This document shows positions 22,400 through 31,503 of a DNA stretch of 64,000 nt, piece after piece. Every line of letters begins with the position of its first letter. Position 1 is the stretch's first letter. The notes beneath the pieces are model-generated. The model ran no database searches, was not told where the DNA came from, and saw only the letters and a list, made by a program, of their open reading frames with translations. A program made the position numbers and the translations under genes. The stretch is from positions 1,961,501 through 2,025,500 of the forward strand of contig NZ_FSRB01000001.1 in assembly GCF_900129635.1 (NCBI RefSeq). Direction: 5' to 3'. This DNA is from Singulisphaera sp. GP187. Lineage in GTDB: Bacteria > Planctomycetota > Planctomycetia > Isosphaerales > Isosphaeraceae.

Positions 22400-23620
22400 A
22401 TGAGCCAATCGTTCTCCTCCACCCTGGCCAATACCCGAAAACCCGCGGACGTCCCCTCGAACGGAACGGTTCGGGAAGGGTGGCTGCACATCTGCAATGG
22501 GCTCGACCCAATCCGTGACGGCGGGATGGTGCCAAGCATTCTCGGAATGACCAAGGCGCTGGCCAAGATCGGGGGGCCGGTCAATATCGTCACCCCGACC
22601 CCATCCCGGCTCGGGGACACCCCCATTCCGTCCAACGTCCGTCTCCAGGGGCCGGAAACCAACCTCGAGGCGGTCGTTCGCACGGCGGAAGTGATCCACA
22701 TGCACGGCCTCTGGCAAGCGCAGACCCGTCGCGGTGCGCGGCTCGCCTGGCGGGCCGACGTGCCCTACATGATCGCGGCTCACGGCATGGCCGAGCCCTG
22801 GGCAATGCGTCAGAAGGCGTGGAAGAAGAAGGTCTACACCGCGCTGGTCGAAGGCAAAAACCTCCGACGCGCGGCCTGCCTCCACGCCTTGTCGCGACCT
22901 GAGATCGGCCACCTCCGCGCGCTGGCGCCTCGAACCCCGATTTGCTTCATCCCCAATGGAGTCGATCCGGTCCCGCTCGAAAACCTGCCCGATCGATCCT
23001 GCCTCGAGGCCGAATTCCCTGAATTGAAGGACAAGTTCGTTCTGCTCTTCTACAGTCGGATTCACGTCAAGAAGGGACTCGACCTGCTCGCTCAGGCCTT
23101 CGCCCGAATTCAGCGCGATCATCCCCAGGTCCATCTCCTCCTGGCAGGGAACGACGATGGCGCCCTTGGGCCGTTCTTGAACCGCATCAACGATGACGGC
23201 CTCACTTCACGCGTGACCTGGGTCGGCCACGTCTCGGGGGAACGAGCCCGACGGGTCTGGGGAGCCGCCGACGCGTTCATCTTGCCCAGCTACAGCGAAG
23301 GCTTCAGCATGGCGATCCTCGAAGCGCTCGTCTGTCGCCTTCCCGTCCTCATCACAACGGCCTGCCACTTCCCGGAATTGGCGGACTTCGAAGGCGGAAT
23401 TGTCGTTGATCCGGTCGTCGATGAGGTGACTCGCGGTCTGAGAGACCTGCTGGAACGCTCTCCCGACCAGCGTGCGGCGTTGGGTGCGGCCGGCCGTGCT
23501 CTTGTTGAACAAAAATACACATGGGAACAGCAAGGACAACGCTTGGCCGACGTCTATCGCTGGATGAGCGGGGGGGGGCAACCGCCCGAGGCCGTCCTTG
23601 GTCTCGACCAGGAGCCCTGA
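22400..23620 (+). CDS. Glycosyltransferase family 4 (GT-B)
   Basis: 406 residues from ATG 22400; more upstream in-frame codons overlap the preceding gene and give non-conserved sequence. GT4 features: an N-terminal glycine-rich DGGMVPSILGMTKAL loop, HMHGLW, FIPNGVDP linker, LLFYSRIHVKKGLDLLAQAF and EX7E motif EGFSMAILEA. The sequence resembles glycosyltransferases of capsule/EPS clusters that transfer to lipid-linked intermediates. 73 bp after the previous gene, same strand, probably the same transcript. Confidence 0.92.
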   Translation: MSQSFSSTLANTRKPADVPSNGTVREGWLHICNGLDPIRDGGMVPSILGMTKALAKIGGPVNIVTPTPSRLGDTPIPSNVRLQGPETNLEAVVRTAEVIHMHGLWQAQTRRGARLAWRADVPYMIAAHGMAEPWAMRQKAWKKKVYTALVEGKNLRRAACLHALSRPEIGHLRALAPRTPICFIPNGVDPVPLENLPDRSCLEAEFPELKDKFVLLFYSRIHVKKGLDLLAQAFARIQRDHPQVHLLLAGNDDGALGPFLNRINDDGLTSRVTWVGHVSGERARRVWGAADAFILPSYSEGFSMAILEALVCRLPVLITTACHFPELADFEGGIVVDPVVDEVTRGLRDLLERSPDQRAALGAAGRALVEQKYTWEQQGQRLADVYRWMSGGGQPPEAVLGLDQEP

Positions 23621-23757
23621 GCCATTGTCCCAGCGGGGCCCAGGCCCGACCTTGGCTCGAGACCCCTTTGATCCACGAATGATCGACGATCCGTCGGTGA
23701 TTGCGACCACCCTTGACGAAGTATGGGCCCGCGACAGCCCTGTGGAGCCGAAAATCT

Positions 23758-24723
23758 ATGTCCCGACTCGAATCCTCGGCCGCAAGCTCCGATACCGGTC
23801 GCGCAACGTCAGACATCGCCACGAATCCGACGTCCGGCAAGGTGAAGGTGAGCGTTCTCGTTCCGGTCAAGAATGAAGCCGAGAACCTGAGACGTTGCCT
23901 ACCGGCGCTGGCGTGGGCCGACGAAATCTTCATCGTCGACAGCCAGAGCAGCGACGAGACCGCGGCCGTCGCGGCCGAGCATGGCGCCCGCGTCGTCCAG
24001 TTTCATTTCAATGGGACCTACCCCAAAAAGAAGAACTGGTCACTGGAGCACTTGCCGTTCCGCAACGACTGGGTCCTCATCGTCGACGCCGATGAGGTGG
24101 TGATTCCCCAATTGGCCGACGAGATCGCCAGGCGGACTGCCAGCGATGAGGCCGATGGGTTCTACCTCAACATGAAGTATTATTTCCTCGGCCGCCGGAT
24201 CCGCCACTGTGGTTACTCCGAAGCGTGGAACCTTCGTCTCTTCAAGCATCGCCTGGGGCGTTATGAAAAGATGCCGGTCCGGCCAGGCGCTCAGACGGGC
24301 GACAACGAGGCGCACGAGCACGTCGAATTGAGCGGAACACGAAAGCCGCTTCGCCTCGTCCACGAACTCGACCACTACGCCTACCCAACCATCTCGGCCT
24401 GGGTCGAGAAACACAATCGTTATGCCCGCTGGGAAGCGGAAATGTATGAGCGGTTCCTCAATGAGCCGATCCCGGCGTCGATCGGTACCGGAAAACGGCT
24501 CAAGCGATACCTGAAGAAAGTCTACCTGCGGCTCCCGATGCGCCCGTTCGTTCGCTTCGTCTACTCGTACGTCGTTCGCCTTGGTTTTCTCGACGGTAAG
24601 CCCGGGCTCGTCTTCTGCACCCTTTTGGCGTTCTACGATTTTCTGGCCTGGGCGAATGTCTATGAGCGTCGAGTCTTAGCGCTTGGCGAGGAGAATCAAC
24701 GGATCGGAATCGAAACCGGCTGA
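23758..24723 (+). CDS. Glycosyltransferase family 2 (GT-A), LPS-core/WaaE-like
   Basis: 321 residues from ATG 23758. GT2 N-terminus VSVLVPVKNEAENLRRCL, the IVDSQSSDETAAVA nucleotide-binding strand, and a DxD-type VDADEVV motif. The order PKKKNWSLEHL then DWVLIVDADE matches the WaaE/KdtX-like subgroup acting on LPS core or capsule sugars. The C-terminal third is basic with a hydrophobic/amphipathic segment (RPFVRFVYSYVVRL). Last gene of the plus-strand cluster; its 3' end overlaps the 3' end of the convergent GT4 gene by 28 bp, leaving no room for a dedicated terminator. Confidence 0.88.
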   Translation: MSRLESSAASSDTGRATSDIATNPTSGKVKVSVLVPVKNEAENLRRCLPALAWADEIFIVDSQSSDETAAVAAEHGARVVQFHFNGTYPKKKNWSLEHLPFRNDWVLIVDADEVVIPQLADEIARRTASDEADGFYLNMKYYFLGRRIRHCGYSEAWNLRLFKHRLGRYEKMPVRPGAQTGDNEAHEHVELSGTRKPLRLVHELDHYAYPTISAWVEKHNRYARWEAEMYERFLNEPIPASIGTGKRLKRYLKKVYLRLPMRPFVRFVYSYVVRLGFLDGKPGLVFCTLLAFYDFLAWANVYERRVLALGEENQRIGIETG

Positions 24724-25808
24724 GTGATCTCGTCCTCGTCGAGGGCCAGAACCGCTTGATAGATGCCTTCCAAATCCCGCGCCTCATCGTCGGGTTGAAA
24801 GTCGCGAAGGACGAGCTCCCGTCCCCGCTGCCCAAGGCGTTGTGCGCGCTCGGGATCGTTCAGAAGGGCGAGGATCGTCTCCGCCAAGGCGGTGGAATTG
24901 TCCGGCGGGACAAAGAGGCCGGAGACGTCATGATCGATCAGTGCACGCAGTCCAACGACTTCGGAGACGATGGAGGGCACCCCAGCGGCCATCGCCCTCG
25001 CCAACGAGAGGCCAACGGTTGGCACCAGTGAGGTGAAACAGAAGATGTCGAGCACACTCCAGAACCGAAAACCTTCGAGCGATTGACTGGCGAACGTGAC
25101 CCGGTCGGTGATCCGAAGCCGGTCGGCTCGACGGCGGAGGTCGACCTCGTCCTCCCCTTTTCCCGCGATCACGAATTCGGCATCGATCCCGGCGTCGAGA
25201 ACTCGGCGCGCCGCGTTCAAGAACGTGGCGAAGCCCGAGGCGGAGACCAACGGGCCGGCCGTGCCGATGACAGGTACCGGAGTGAGCCGTTTGGCCGCGG
25301 GCGGAGCGACCGGTTCCGGAGCGGAAATCCCGGGACTGGCCACCGACAACAAGGAGGCGGGAACGCCGAAATTCACTTCGAGATCGTTGGCAAGTTCCTG
25401 GCTGACCGCCACCAATCTCCGGCACCAGCGACGGCTCAGCCGCAATCGATCGCGACCACCAAGAAACTCGTCGACGGTCTGAATGTAGGGAAGGCCCCAG
25501 TGCTCGGCAATCGCGAGCCCGGCGCCGCTCATTGTGGAGTGGAGGATATGAAGGAGTTCGGGCCGGCGGGAGGGATCGCCAAGCCGGAGTCGGCGGACGG
25601 CCAGCCCCAGTTGCCAGCGCTGATTGAGACGCGGGCACTCAATGAACCGCTCGTCGGCCGAGGTTCCCTCACCGGCCGACACGTAGAGCAAGTTCGCCGA
25701 GACGCCGAGCCGGCCCAACCGGTCGAGGAAGGCGCGCATCGAATCGATTTCACCTTGCGCGTCCAGCCGACCGGCGAGCAGGAGCAGTGTTCGCGCGGAC
25801 TCGCCCAT
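24696..25808 (-). CDS. Glycosyltransferase family 4-like, EX7E motif altered
   Basis: 370 residues. GT-B features: HILHSTMSGAGLAIAEHWG in the N-terminal domain, RRLVAVSQELA, VIGTAGPLVSASGFATFLNA and FVIAGKGEDEVDLRRRA in the C-terminal domain. At the donor site, where family 4 normally has EX7E, it reads PTVGLSLARAMAAG, so both glutamates are replaced (Pro and Arg). It may have altered donor specificity or be a non-catalytic partner. Last gene of the minus-strand arm, 245 bp downstream of FkbM. Confidence 0.82.
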   Translation of the reverse strand: MGESARTLLLLAGRLDAQGEIDSMRAFLDRLGRLGVSANLLYVSAGEGTSADERFIECPRLNQRWQLGLAVRRLRLGDPSRRPELLHILHSTMSGAGLAIAEHWGLPYIQTVDEFLGGRDRLRLSRRWCRRLVAVSQELANDLEVNFGVPASLLSVASPGISAPEPVAPPAAKRLTPVPVIGTAGPLVSASGFATFLNAARRVLDAGIDAEFVIAGKGEDEVDLRRRADRLRITDRVTFASQSLEGFRFWSVLDIFCFTSLVPTVGLSLARAMAAGVPSIVSEVVGLRALIDHDVSGLFVPPDNSTALAETILALLNDPERAQRLGQRGRELVLRDFQPDDEARDLEGIYQAVLALDEDEITQPVSIPIR

Positions 25809-26053
25809 TGCTCGGCTCCTCGTCGAGGAATTCGCTCTGCCAACACGCGACGACCAAGTCGCAACCTATCACAACGTCGCATCGGAGGGCAGGGGAATTC
25901 CCGAGCAGCGTTCGCTCAAGGCCGCGGCGAACGGGTTCGAATGGCATCGCCCACCGGGGAATTCAAGGAAGGTTCGGGGCATTGCGGTACGTCCCCAAAC
26001 CTCCCTTGGAATCAGGCTTCGAGTCTCACCCCTCGGCCTGGGCGAGCGTGCGT

Positions 26054-26953
26054 TTACCCCTGGAGGAAACTCGCCGGCGATGTTGACTCAGCCCCAATCG
26101 CCTCTTTAATGTTCCGGGCCCGCTCTCCTTGCTCCTGTTCCTCAGGGATCGCCACGATCATGAACGGTCGATCTTCCGGCCCGACGATCTGACTCGACTC
26201 CAGGTCCCACATCCGGTACTTCTCGCGGCTGAGCAGTTGGATCACCTCGGCGCCCCCCAGCCCCGAAAGCTCAGAGACGATCACCGGTCGGGCGGTTCGG
26301 AGGATACGGGTCGCCCCCTCAAGCGCCTTGATCTCATCGCCTTCGATATCGATCTTGATGAACGAAGGGGTCACCTGATAGACCTCGCAGAGCGAATCCA
26401 GGGTCTCGACCCGGGTTTCCACCACCTGCACCTTGCCGGTGCCCACCGCGAGCTCGCTCGCGGTCAGCTCCGTACCGAGCCGGCCGGTTGCGCCCGTGGC
26501 GGCATCGATACTGAACTCCGCGATCCCCGGTGCAGCGCCAATGGCGCACTCGCAAATCGTGACGTTGCCGCAGCCGTTCGAATCGAGATTCGCACGCAGC
26601 AACCCGCGGTTCTCTACCTCGGGCTCGACGGCCAGGACGCGCCCGCCGTCACCGACCCATCGCGAGAGCAGGGTGCTGAAAAAACCGATGTTCGCCCCGA
26701 CGTCCAGAACCGCATCCCCCTCGCGAATCGCCGCGCGAATCGCGCGGACGGTCGACGGCTCGAATCGCGCCAGCCCCTGCGACCAAAACATCACGTGCCG
26801 TCGGAGATTGACCTTCAACGAGACTCCCGGTTCGACGTGAGCGAGTCGAATGGTCGTACCCGGAAGGATTCGCCGGGCCATCCGCGCCATCGCACGCTTT
26901 CCACGCCCCTGAACATCTTTCCATGTGTTCAATACAGACACGCGAGTCACCAA
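26054..26953 (-). CDS. FkbM-family SAM methyltransferase
   Basis: About 299 residues. SAM-binding motif I DVGANIGFFSTL, motif II VLAVEPEVENRGLL, and the FkbM hallmark FIKIDIEGDEIKALEGA. FkbM enzymes O-methylate sugars or polyketides; in this locus methylation of a polysaccharide residue is most likely. The exact start is unsure: TTG 26953, GTG 26950 and GTG 26941 are all in frame near an AGAAAGG sequence, and the last has the best spacing. 47 bp downstream of the phosphodiesterase-like gene. Confidence 0.88.
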   Translation of the reverse strand: MVTRVSVLNTWKDVQGRGKRAMARMARRILPGTTIRLAHVEPGVSLKVNLRRHVMFWSQGLARFEPSTVRAIRAAIREGDAVLDVGANIGFFSTLLSRWVGDGGRVLAVEPEVENRGLLRANLDSNGCGNVTICECAIGAAPGIAEFSIDAATGATGRLGTELTASELAVGTGKVQVVETRVETLDSLCEVYQVTPSFIKIDIEGDEIKALEGATRILRTARPVIVSELSGLGGAEVIQLLSREKYRMWDLESSQIVGPEDRPFMIVAIPEEQEQGERARNIKEAIGAESTSPASFLQG

Positions 26954-27000
26954 CCTTTCTGAATTTTCAATGAAGTGAGCTCATAGCGGCTTCGTCTGGC

Positions 27001-28431
27001 TCAAGCCAACGCTTCATCGCGTAAGGCGATCGGCTTGAGCACGCGTCCTTGCAGGTCCGCGGGAACATCGAGGCCGAACAACCGGAGAATGGTCGGCGTG
27101 ATGTCCATCAATTGCATGTCGGCGATCGGTCCGGCGGGAGTGATTCCGGGGCCGGCCGCGATCAGGAGTCCGTCCTGAGCATGGTTGGCATCATCCGGGC
27201 CGGTGTCGTTCTCGAAGGTGTGAATCTGGCCGGTTCCGACCGTACCGACCGATCGCCAGCGCAGGTTGCCGAAATAAACGAAGAGGTCGGGCGGGCTTGC
27301 GCCTCGAATCGTTCGATAAAGGTTTTCCGGCTTGAGCACCCGTGTCCCGATCGGTTTGCCGTCGGGGCCGCCCAGGGCTTCGAGTTCGGCCACGAGGCGA
27401 TCGCGCGTCGTTTCGTAATCGTCGGGAGCCACCAGGCCTTGAGGCTCACGTCCCTTGACGTTCAGGAAGAGTCGGCCGTAGTACCCTCCGGAGCCCCAGG
27501 CCGTGGTTCGCGACCAGTCGATCTTCAAGGATTCGAGGCGTGAGGGTGTGGTGGGCGACTCGTGCAGCACGAGGTAACCCTGTTGAATCAGCCATTCATT
27601 GAGGGCGATGCCACCGTCCATGCATTGGGCGCCGTGGTCGGAGACAACGAGGACGTGGGCATCCTCGGGTAACACTTTGAGGAGTTCGCCCACTTTACGA
27701 TCGACGTGAACATAGTAGTCGGCGATCACCGTTTCGAACGGATTGCCCGGCTCGTACCGGTGATGGCTCGGATCCATGTATTGCCAGAACGCATGGTGGA
27801 CCCGGTCCGTTCCCATCTCGACCATCATAAAAAAGTCCCACGGCTTCGTCGTCAGCAGGTGACGCGCCAGGGCGAAACGCTTATCGGTCATCCGAACCAG
27901 GGAGTCGCGAATCTTCCCTTTATCAGGGGTCCGAAAGTCACTGACATCGAATTCGTAAGGATGGACCTCGGGAAGCAAGGCGATCTCTTCCTTGAGGTCG
28001 GGCGGATAGGTGTAGTTCGACGCGATCGAAGGAGTGAGGAAGTCGGTCACCATCAGCCCGTTGATCGGCCGAGGCGGATAGGTTTGGGGAACGCCGATCA
28101 AGATGACTTGCTTGCCGGCGGCGCCAAGGAAGTCCCAGAGCAGCGGCTCGTGGACGGCAAGGGCCGTGGCCGTGGTCATCTTCTCATAAGATCGATCCGC
28201 GCGGTTCCGGAACCCGTAATAGCCGAGGGTTCCCGGATCCTTGCTCGACATCATCGACATCCAGGCGGGCACGGTGATCGGGGGATCGCAGCTTCTCAGC
28301 TTGCCCCAGACGCCCTTGTCGCGGAGTTTGGAAAGATTGGGTAGACGGTCGGCGAACCGTTCAAACAGCAGGCTTGGCTCGGCGCAGTCGAGTCCGATGA
28401 CCACAACTTTGGTTGCGCGTTCCCGTGTCAT
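27001..28431 (-). CDS. Alkaline-phosphatase superfamily protein (type I phosphodiesterase/nucleotide pyrophosphatase)
   Basis: 476 residues. Metal/nucleophile motifs of the superfamily are visible: VVVIGLDCAEPSLL near the N-terminus (metal Asp), PPITVPAWMSMMS (candidate Thr nucleophile), DRVHHAFW and VLVVSDHGAQ (metal Asp/His), and a C-terminal NHAQDGLLIAAGPGI. The protein has no signal peptide, so it should be cytoplasmic unless attached otherwise. Close relatives frequently sit in exopolysaccharide clusters; substrates are unknown, with nucleotide-sugars or lipid-linked phosphates plausible. Between Gmd (189 bp) and FkbM (47 bp). Confidence 0.88.
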   Translation of the reverse strand: MTRERATKVVVIGLDCAEPSLLFERFADRLPNLSKLRDKGVWGKLRSCDPPITVPAWMSMMSSKDPGTLGYYGFRNRADRSYEKMTTATALAVHEPLLWDFLGAAGKQVILIGVPQTYPPRPINGLMVTDFLTPSIASNYTYPPDLKEEIALLPEVHPYEFDVSDFRTPDKGKIRDSLVRMTDKRFALARHLLTTKPWDFFMMVEMGTDRVHHAFWQYMDPSHHRYEPGNPFETVIADYYVHVDRKVGELLKVLPEDAHVLVVSDHGAQCMDGGIALNEWLIQQGYLVLHESPTTPSRLESLKIDWSRTTAWGSGGYYGRLFLNVKGREPQGLVAPDDYETTRDRLVAELEALGGPDGKPIGTRVLKPENLYRTIRGASPPDLFVYFGNLRWRSVGTVGTGQIHTFENDTGPDDANHAQDGLLIAAGPGITPAGPIADMQLMDITPTILRLFGLDVPADLQGRVLKPIALRDEALA

Positions 28432-28620
28432 GGTGGACTCCTCATAGGTTCGACCGTCGATATCAATTTCACGGGGCGCTGGGCCCGGCTCTGAACCGTC
28501 CCGGTTGAGCGACGGACGGGAAGCAAGCCAATCCCAATGAACCGCGGAGCGGTCCCGGTCGAGCGCCCGGCAGGCGGCTGTCGCGCTGCCGGGCCGATCG
28601 GAAAGGCGCTGTCCATCTGG

Positions 28621-29637
28621 TCAGGAGGCCGAGTATCCCATCGCGTACTTCTCGCGGCGCGCGAGTTCGAGGTCGTGCTCGACCATCATCTTGACGAGGC
28701 CTGGAAAGTCGACCTCCGCTTCCCAACCCAGGCGTTCGCGAGCCTTGCTCGCATCGCCCAGCAGGACGTCGACCTCGGAGGGGCGAGTATATCGGGTGTC
28801 GAACTCGACGAAATCGTGGTAGTCGAGATCAAGCTGTGAGAAGGTCAACTCGAGGAACTCACGCACCGAGTGGGTTTCGCCCGTCGCCACGACGTAGTCG
28901 TCCGGCGTCTCTTGCTGGAGCATCAACCACATCGCACGCACGTAGTCGCCGGCAAAACCCCAGTCGCGCTTGGCGTCGAGGTTTCCCATCACCAGCTTCT
29001 GTTGCAGGCCTTCTTTGATCCGAGTGGCCCCGAGGGTGATCTTTCGGGTCACGAACGATTCGCCGCGCCTCGGACTCTCATGGTTGAACAGAATGCCCGA
29101 GCACGCGAACAAGTTGTACGCTTCTCGGTAGTTGACCGTCTGCCAGTGCCCATAAAGCTTGGCGCACGCGTAAGGGCTCCGAGGATGGAACGGGGTATTC
29201 GGCCCTTGCGGCGGTGCGGCCGATCCGTACATTTCGGAACTCGAGGCCTGATAGAACCGCACCGGTTTGGAGAGGGCGAGGTGCCGGACCGCCTCTAGAA
29301 GCCGCAGTGTTCCCAAGCCGACCACGTCCGCGGTGTAGAGCGGCTGATCGAACGAAACCCGGACGTGGCTCTGGGCCCCAAGGTTGTACACTTCGTCGGG
29401 GCGCAATCGTTCCATCACGCCCGCGAGGCTCGACGCATCCGCCAGGTCGGCGTAATGCAAATGGAAGCGTTCGCGGATCGAGGGTTCCGGACCGAATAAG
29501 TGGTCGATCCGCTGTCGATTGAGGCTGCTGGAACGACGGACGAGGCCGTGGACCTCATAATCAGGCTTGCCCAGTAAGAACTCGGCAAGATAGGAACCGT
29601 CCTGCCCCGTGATTCCTGTAATCAAGGCCCGTTTCAT
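28621..29637 (-). CDS. gmd: GDP-mannose 4,6-dehydratase
   Basis: 338 residues, a typical Gmd length. NADP-binding [15 protein letters not shown] at the N-terminus, [11 protein letters not shown], and catalytic residues SSSEMYG followed by YACAK (Tyr-x3-Lys) as in short-chain sugar dehydratases. Converts GDP-D-mannose to GDP-4-dehydro-6-deoxy-D-mannose, precursor of GDP-fucose, GDP-rhamnose or GDP-perosamine. The follow-on enzyme (Fcl, Rmd or Per) is not in the window, so the final 6-deoxy sugar cannot be named. Its place in the cluster predicts a 6-deoxyhexose in the polysaccharide. Confidence 0.95.
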   Translation of the reverse strand: MKRALITGITGQDGSYLAEFLLGKPDYEVHGLVRRSSSLNRQRIDHLFGPEPSIRERFHLHYADLADASSLAGVMERLRPDEVYNLGAQSHVRVSFDQPLYTADVVGLGTLRLLEAVRHLALSKPVRFYQASSSEMYGSAAPPQGPNTPFHPRSPYACAKLYGHWQTVNYREAYNLFACSGILFNHESPRRGESFVTRKITLGATRIKEGLQQKLVMGNLDAKRDWGFAGDYVRAMWLMLQQETPDDYVVATGETHSVREFLELTFSQLDLDYHDFVEFDTRYTRPSEVDVLLGDASKARERLGWEAEVDFPGLVKMMVEHDLELARREKYAMGYSAS

Positions 29638-29716
29638 GATGCGAGCAACTCCTCATAGACTGCGAGGGGGCCGGGCCTAGGGGCGACCCTTCGGAAAGGA
29701 CCCATGGCAGCCATGC

Positions 29717-30391
29717 TCATGGGATGAAATATTCAGCCCGGTCCTCGGGGAGGATCGGCTCCAACTCCGCCAGCAAAGCGGCGGCGAAACTCTTGAGAAC
29801 CCTACCGTCGGGGTCGCTTTCGCCCGAGCAGAACACCTCGACGGTGAGCCCTGATCCACGAGTGGTTCGGCCGTGACTGCTCCGACTCGTGATCGGGAGC
29901 CCTCGGACATATTGCTCGAGCTTCCCTTCCCCGAAGATATAATACCAGAACCCGATTCCCATCACCAAATCACGCTGCGAGTAAGCAAGCCGCATGATCG
30001 GCAAGGATTTTCCGGAATCGCAAGGGATTGCCATTTCATGGGAAGCCGATTCGATCAAGGTCCAACCGGCCCCAGGGAGACAAATCACCGGGGAATGGCG
30101 GAGGTTGTCCCCCCGGTCGGAATAGTTGATCCAGAGATCGAGACGACGCCCTGGGTATTCCGGGCTCTCGTAGACCCGACTCAGGTACTCGGTCGCTTGC
30201 GACTCTTTCACGATCGCAGGATCGACCACCTTATCGTGTCCCACCCAACCGCCGAGTTGATAAGGCAAGATTGCCAAGGAGCGGCGAAGAGGCGGTCGCT
30301 CAATTTTCGTATACGACTCGAGACTCGCTTGCGCGGCGAGGCCGCAAGTCAGAATCAGGCCGCAAAGTAGAATGCGTCGCATCGGGGACAT
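29717..30391 (-). CDS. epsI: EpsI-family exosortase-associated protein
   Basis: 224 residues with an N-terminal signal peptide (RRILLCGLILTCGLAAQA) and the EpsI/DUF3485 pattern: PYQLGGWVGHD, YLSRVYE, LWINYSDRG, SPVICLPGAGWTLIE and GIGFWYYIFGEG. Such proteins are found immediately next to, or fused with, exosortases in EPS-linked loci. It starts 73 bp after the exosortase stop, in the same direction. Proposed role: periplasmic partner of exosortase or of the polysaccharide machinery; the biochemical function is not established. Confidence 0.88.
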   Translation of the reverse strand: MSPMRRILLCGLILTCGLAAQASLESYTKIERPPLRRSLAILPYQLGGWVGHDKVVDPAIVKESQATEYLSRVYESPEYPGRRLDLWINYSDRGDNLRHSPVICLPGAGWTLIESASHEMAIPCDSGKSLPIMRLAYSQRDLVMGIGFWYYIFGEGKLEQYVRGLPITSRSSHGRTTRGSGLTVEVFCSGESDPDGRVLKSFAAALLAELEPILPEDRAEYFIP

Positions 30392-30464
30392 CGAAAATCC
30401 TCGCAGGCCAATCTGGTTCCGTGGTTCGCGTGTAGAGCTGCGAAGGTCGATTCCAGGACCAAAC

Positions 30465-31430
30465 TCAGGAGGTTGGCTCCGCGGAGGGGATGGTCGGCCC
30501 GGTCATGGCACAGATCTGGTCGAGCACCCAGCAACCGCCTCGCAAGAGCGACAGGCCGAACCCCATCATCAGTAACCCCTCCAGGGTGTGGTAGGTTCCC
30601 GACGCGTACTGCGGATCCACGAAGTACATGACGTACCCCGTGAGGATCACACGGGCCACGTTGGCGGTGAGCGCGATCGGAATCGCCGAGGCAACAACCG
30701 CGAGCCGATACCACCAGGGGCGGGAGGCGAGATAGGCAACCGCCGCCGTCAAGGCGAGGAACCCGGTCAGTTGCCGCATTCCGCTGCAGGCCTCGGCGAC
30801 AAACATCTGGATGTCGCCGGGCAAGGTCATCATATTGCCTTCGCAGAGCACGGGAACGCCGGTCGCGTTCATGAAGACCGTGGCGAGTTGACTGGCCAGC
30901 AACTGGAGCGGAGACGCGATTCTGGTATAGAGAGCAATCGGCAAGGGGACCATGAAGATCAGAAAGAAGATCGCGAACCAGTAGCGCCGGAGTGCATCGG
31001 TTCCCGCCAGCAGGGCACAAATGCCGGCCACACCAATCAGGAAGGCCAAATCGCCCAGGAACGGAATCGGGATCAGCACCATGACCAATCGCCCAAAGAG
31101 CGACAGACCCAGAAGCGCGACTCCGAGGATCGTCCCGCCCCGCAGCTTCACGGGCCCCAGCAGCGCTGCCTGGTTGGCGAAGTAGAGGCTAATCAATGGC
31201 ACGAGAAATCCGTGGCTGTAATTTTCGTCGGTCGACCATGCATGAACAAAGTGCTTTAGGTTTACGCCAAAGATTAAACCGAGTACCCCAAGACAAAAGA
31301 GCCAGCCCAAGAGCCGCTTCCGTTTCTCCGGGTCGGTAAATGCCGTGGAGAGCAAGGCGCGGGGATCTTCGGGCTTCGGGGCAACGCTTGATGAAGCTAC
31401 ACAAACCGTTGCAAGGGGCGTCGTCGCCAT
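30465..31430 (-). CDS. Exosortase (PEP-CTERM sorting transpeptidase-like)
   Basis: 321 residues with about eight membrane helices. The catalytic residues of exosortases are present: Cys in VAEACSGMRQL, Arg in LTANVARVILTG and His in YHTLEGLLMM. The DENYSHGFLVPLISLY motif near residue 70 is also typical. Exosortases are membrane cysteine enzymes that recognise C-terminal PEP-CTERM signals, analogous to sortase and archaeosortase. Located inside the polysaccharide locus with EpsI immediately downstream. A PEP-CTERM protein is encoded at 49350-50351 in this window. Confidence 0.95.
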   Translation of the reverse strand: MATTPLATVCVASSSVAPKPEDPRALLSTAFTDPEKRKRLLGWLFCLGVLGLIFGVNLKHFVHAWSTDENYSHGFLVPLISLYFANQAALLGPVKLRGGTILGVALLGLSLFGRLVMVLIPIPFLGDLAFLIGVAGICALLAGTDALRRYWFAIFFLIFMVPLPIALYTRIASPLQLLASQLATVFMNATGVPVLCEGNMMTLPGDIQMFVAEACSGMRQLTGFLALTAAVAYLASRPWWYRLAVVASAIPIALTANVARVILTGYVMYFVDPQYASGTYHTLEGLLMMGFGLSLLRGGCWVLDQICAMTGPTIPSAEPTS

Positions 31431-31503
31431 GGTCGTAATCCTTGGGGCCGAATCCGTCCTTGGGAGAGACAGAGGAGCTATCGTTGATCGAACCTGAATG
31501 ATC

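Noticed and set aside
25925..25960. tRNA-like GGTTCGAAT sequence
   Set aside because: No cloverleaf could be formed around it.
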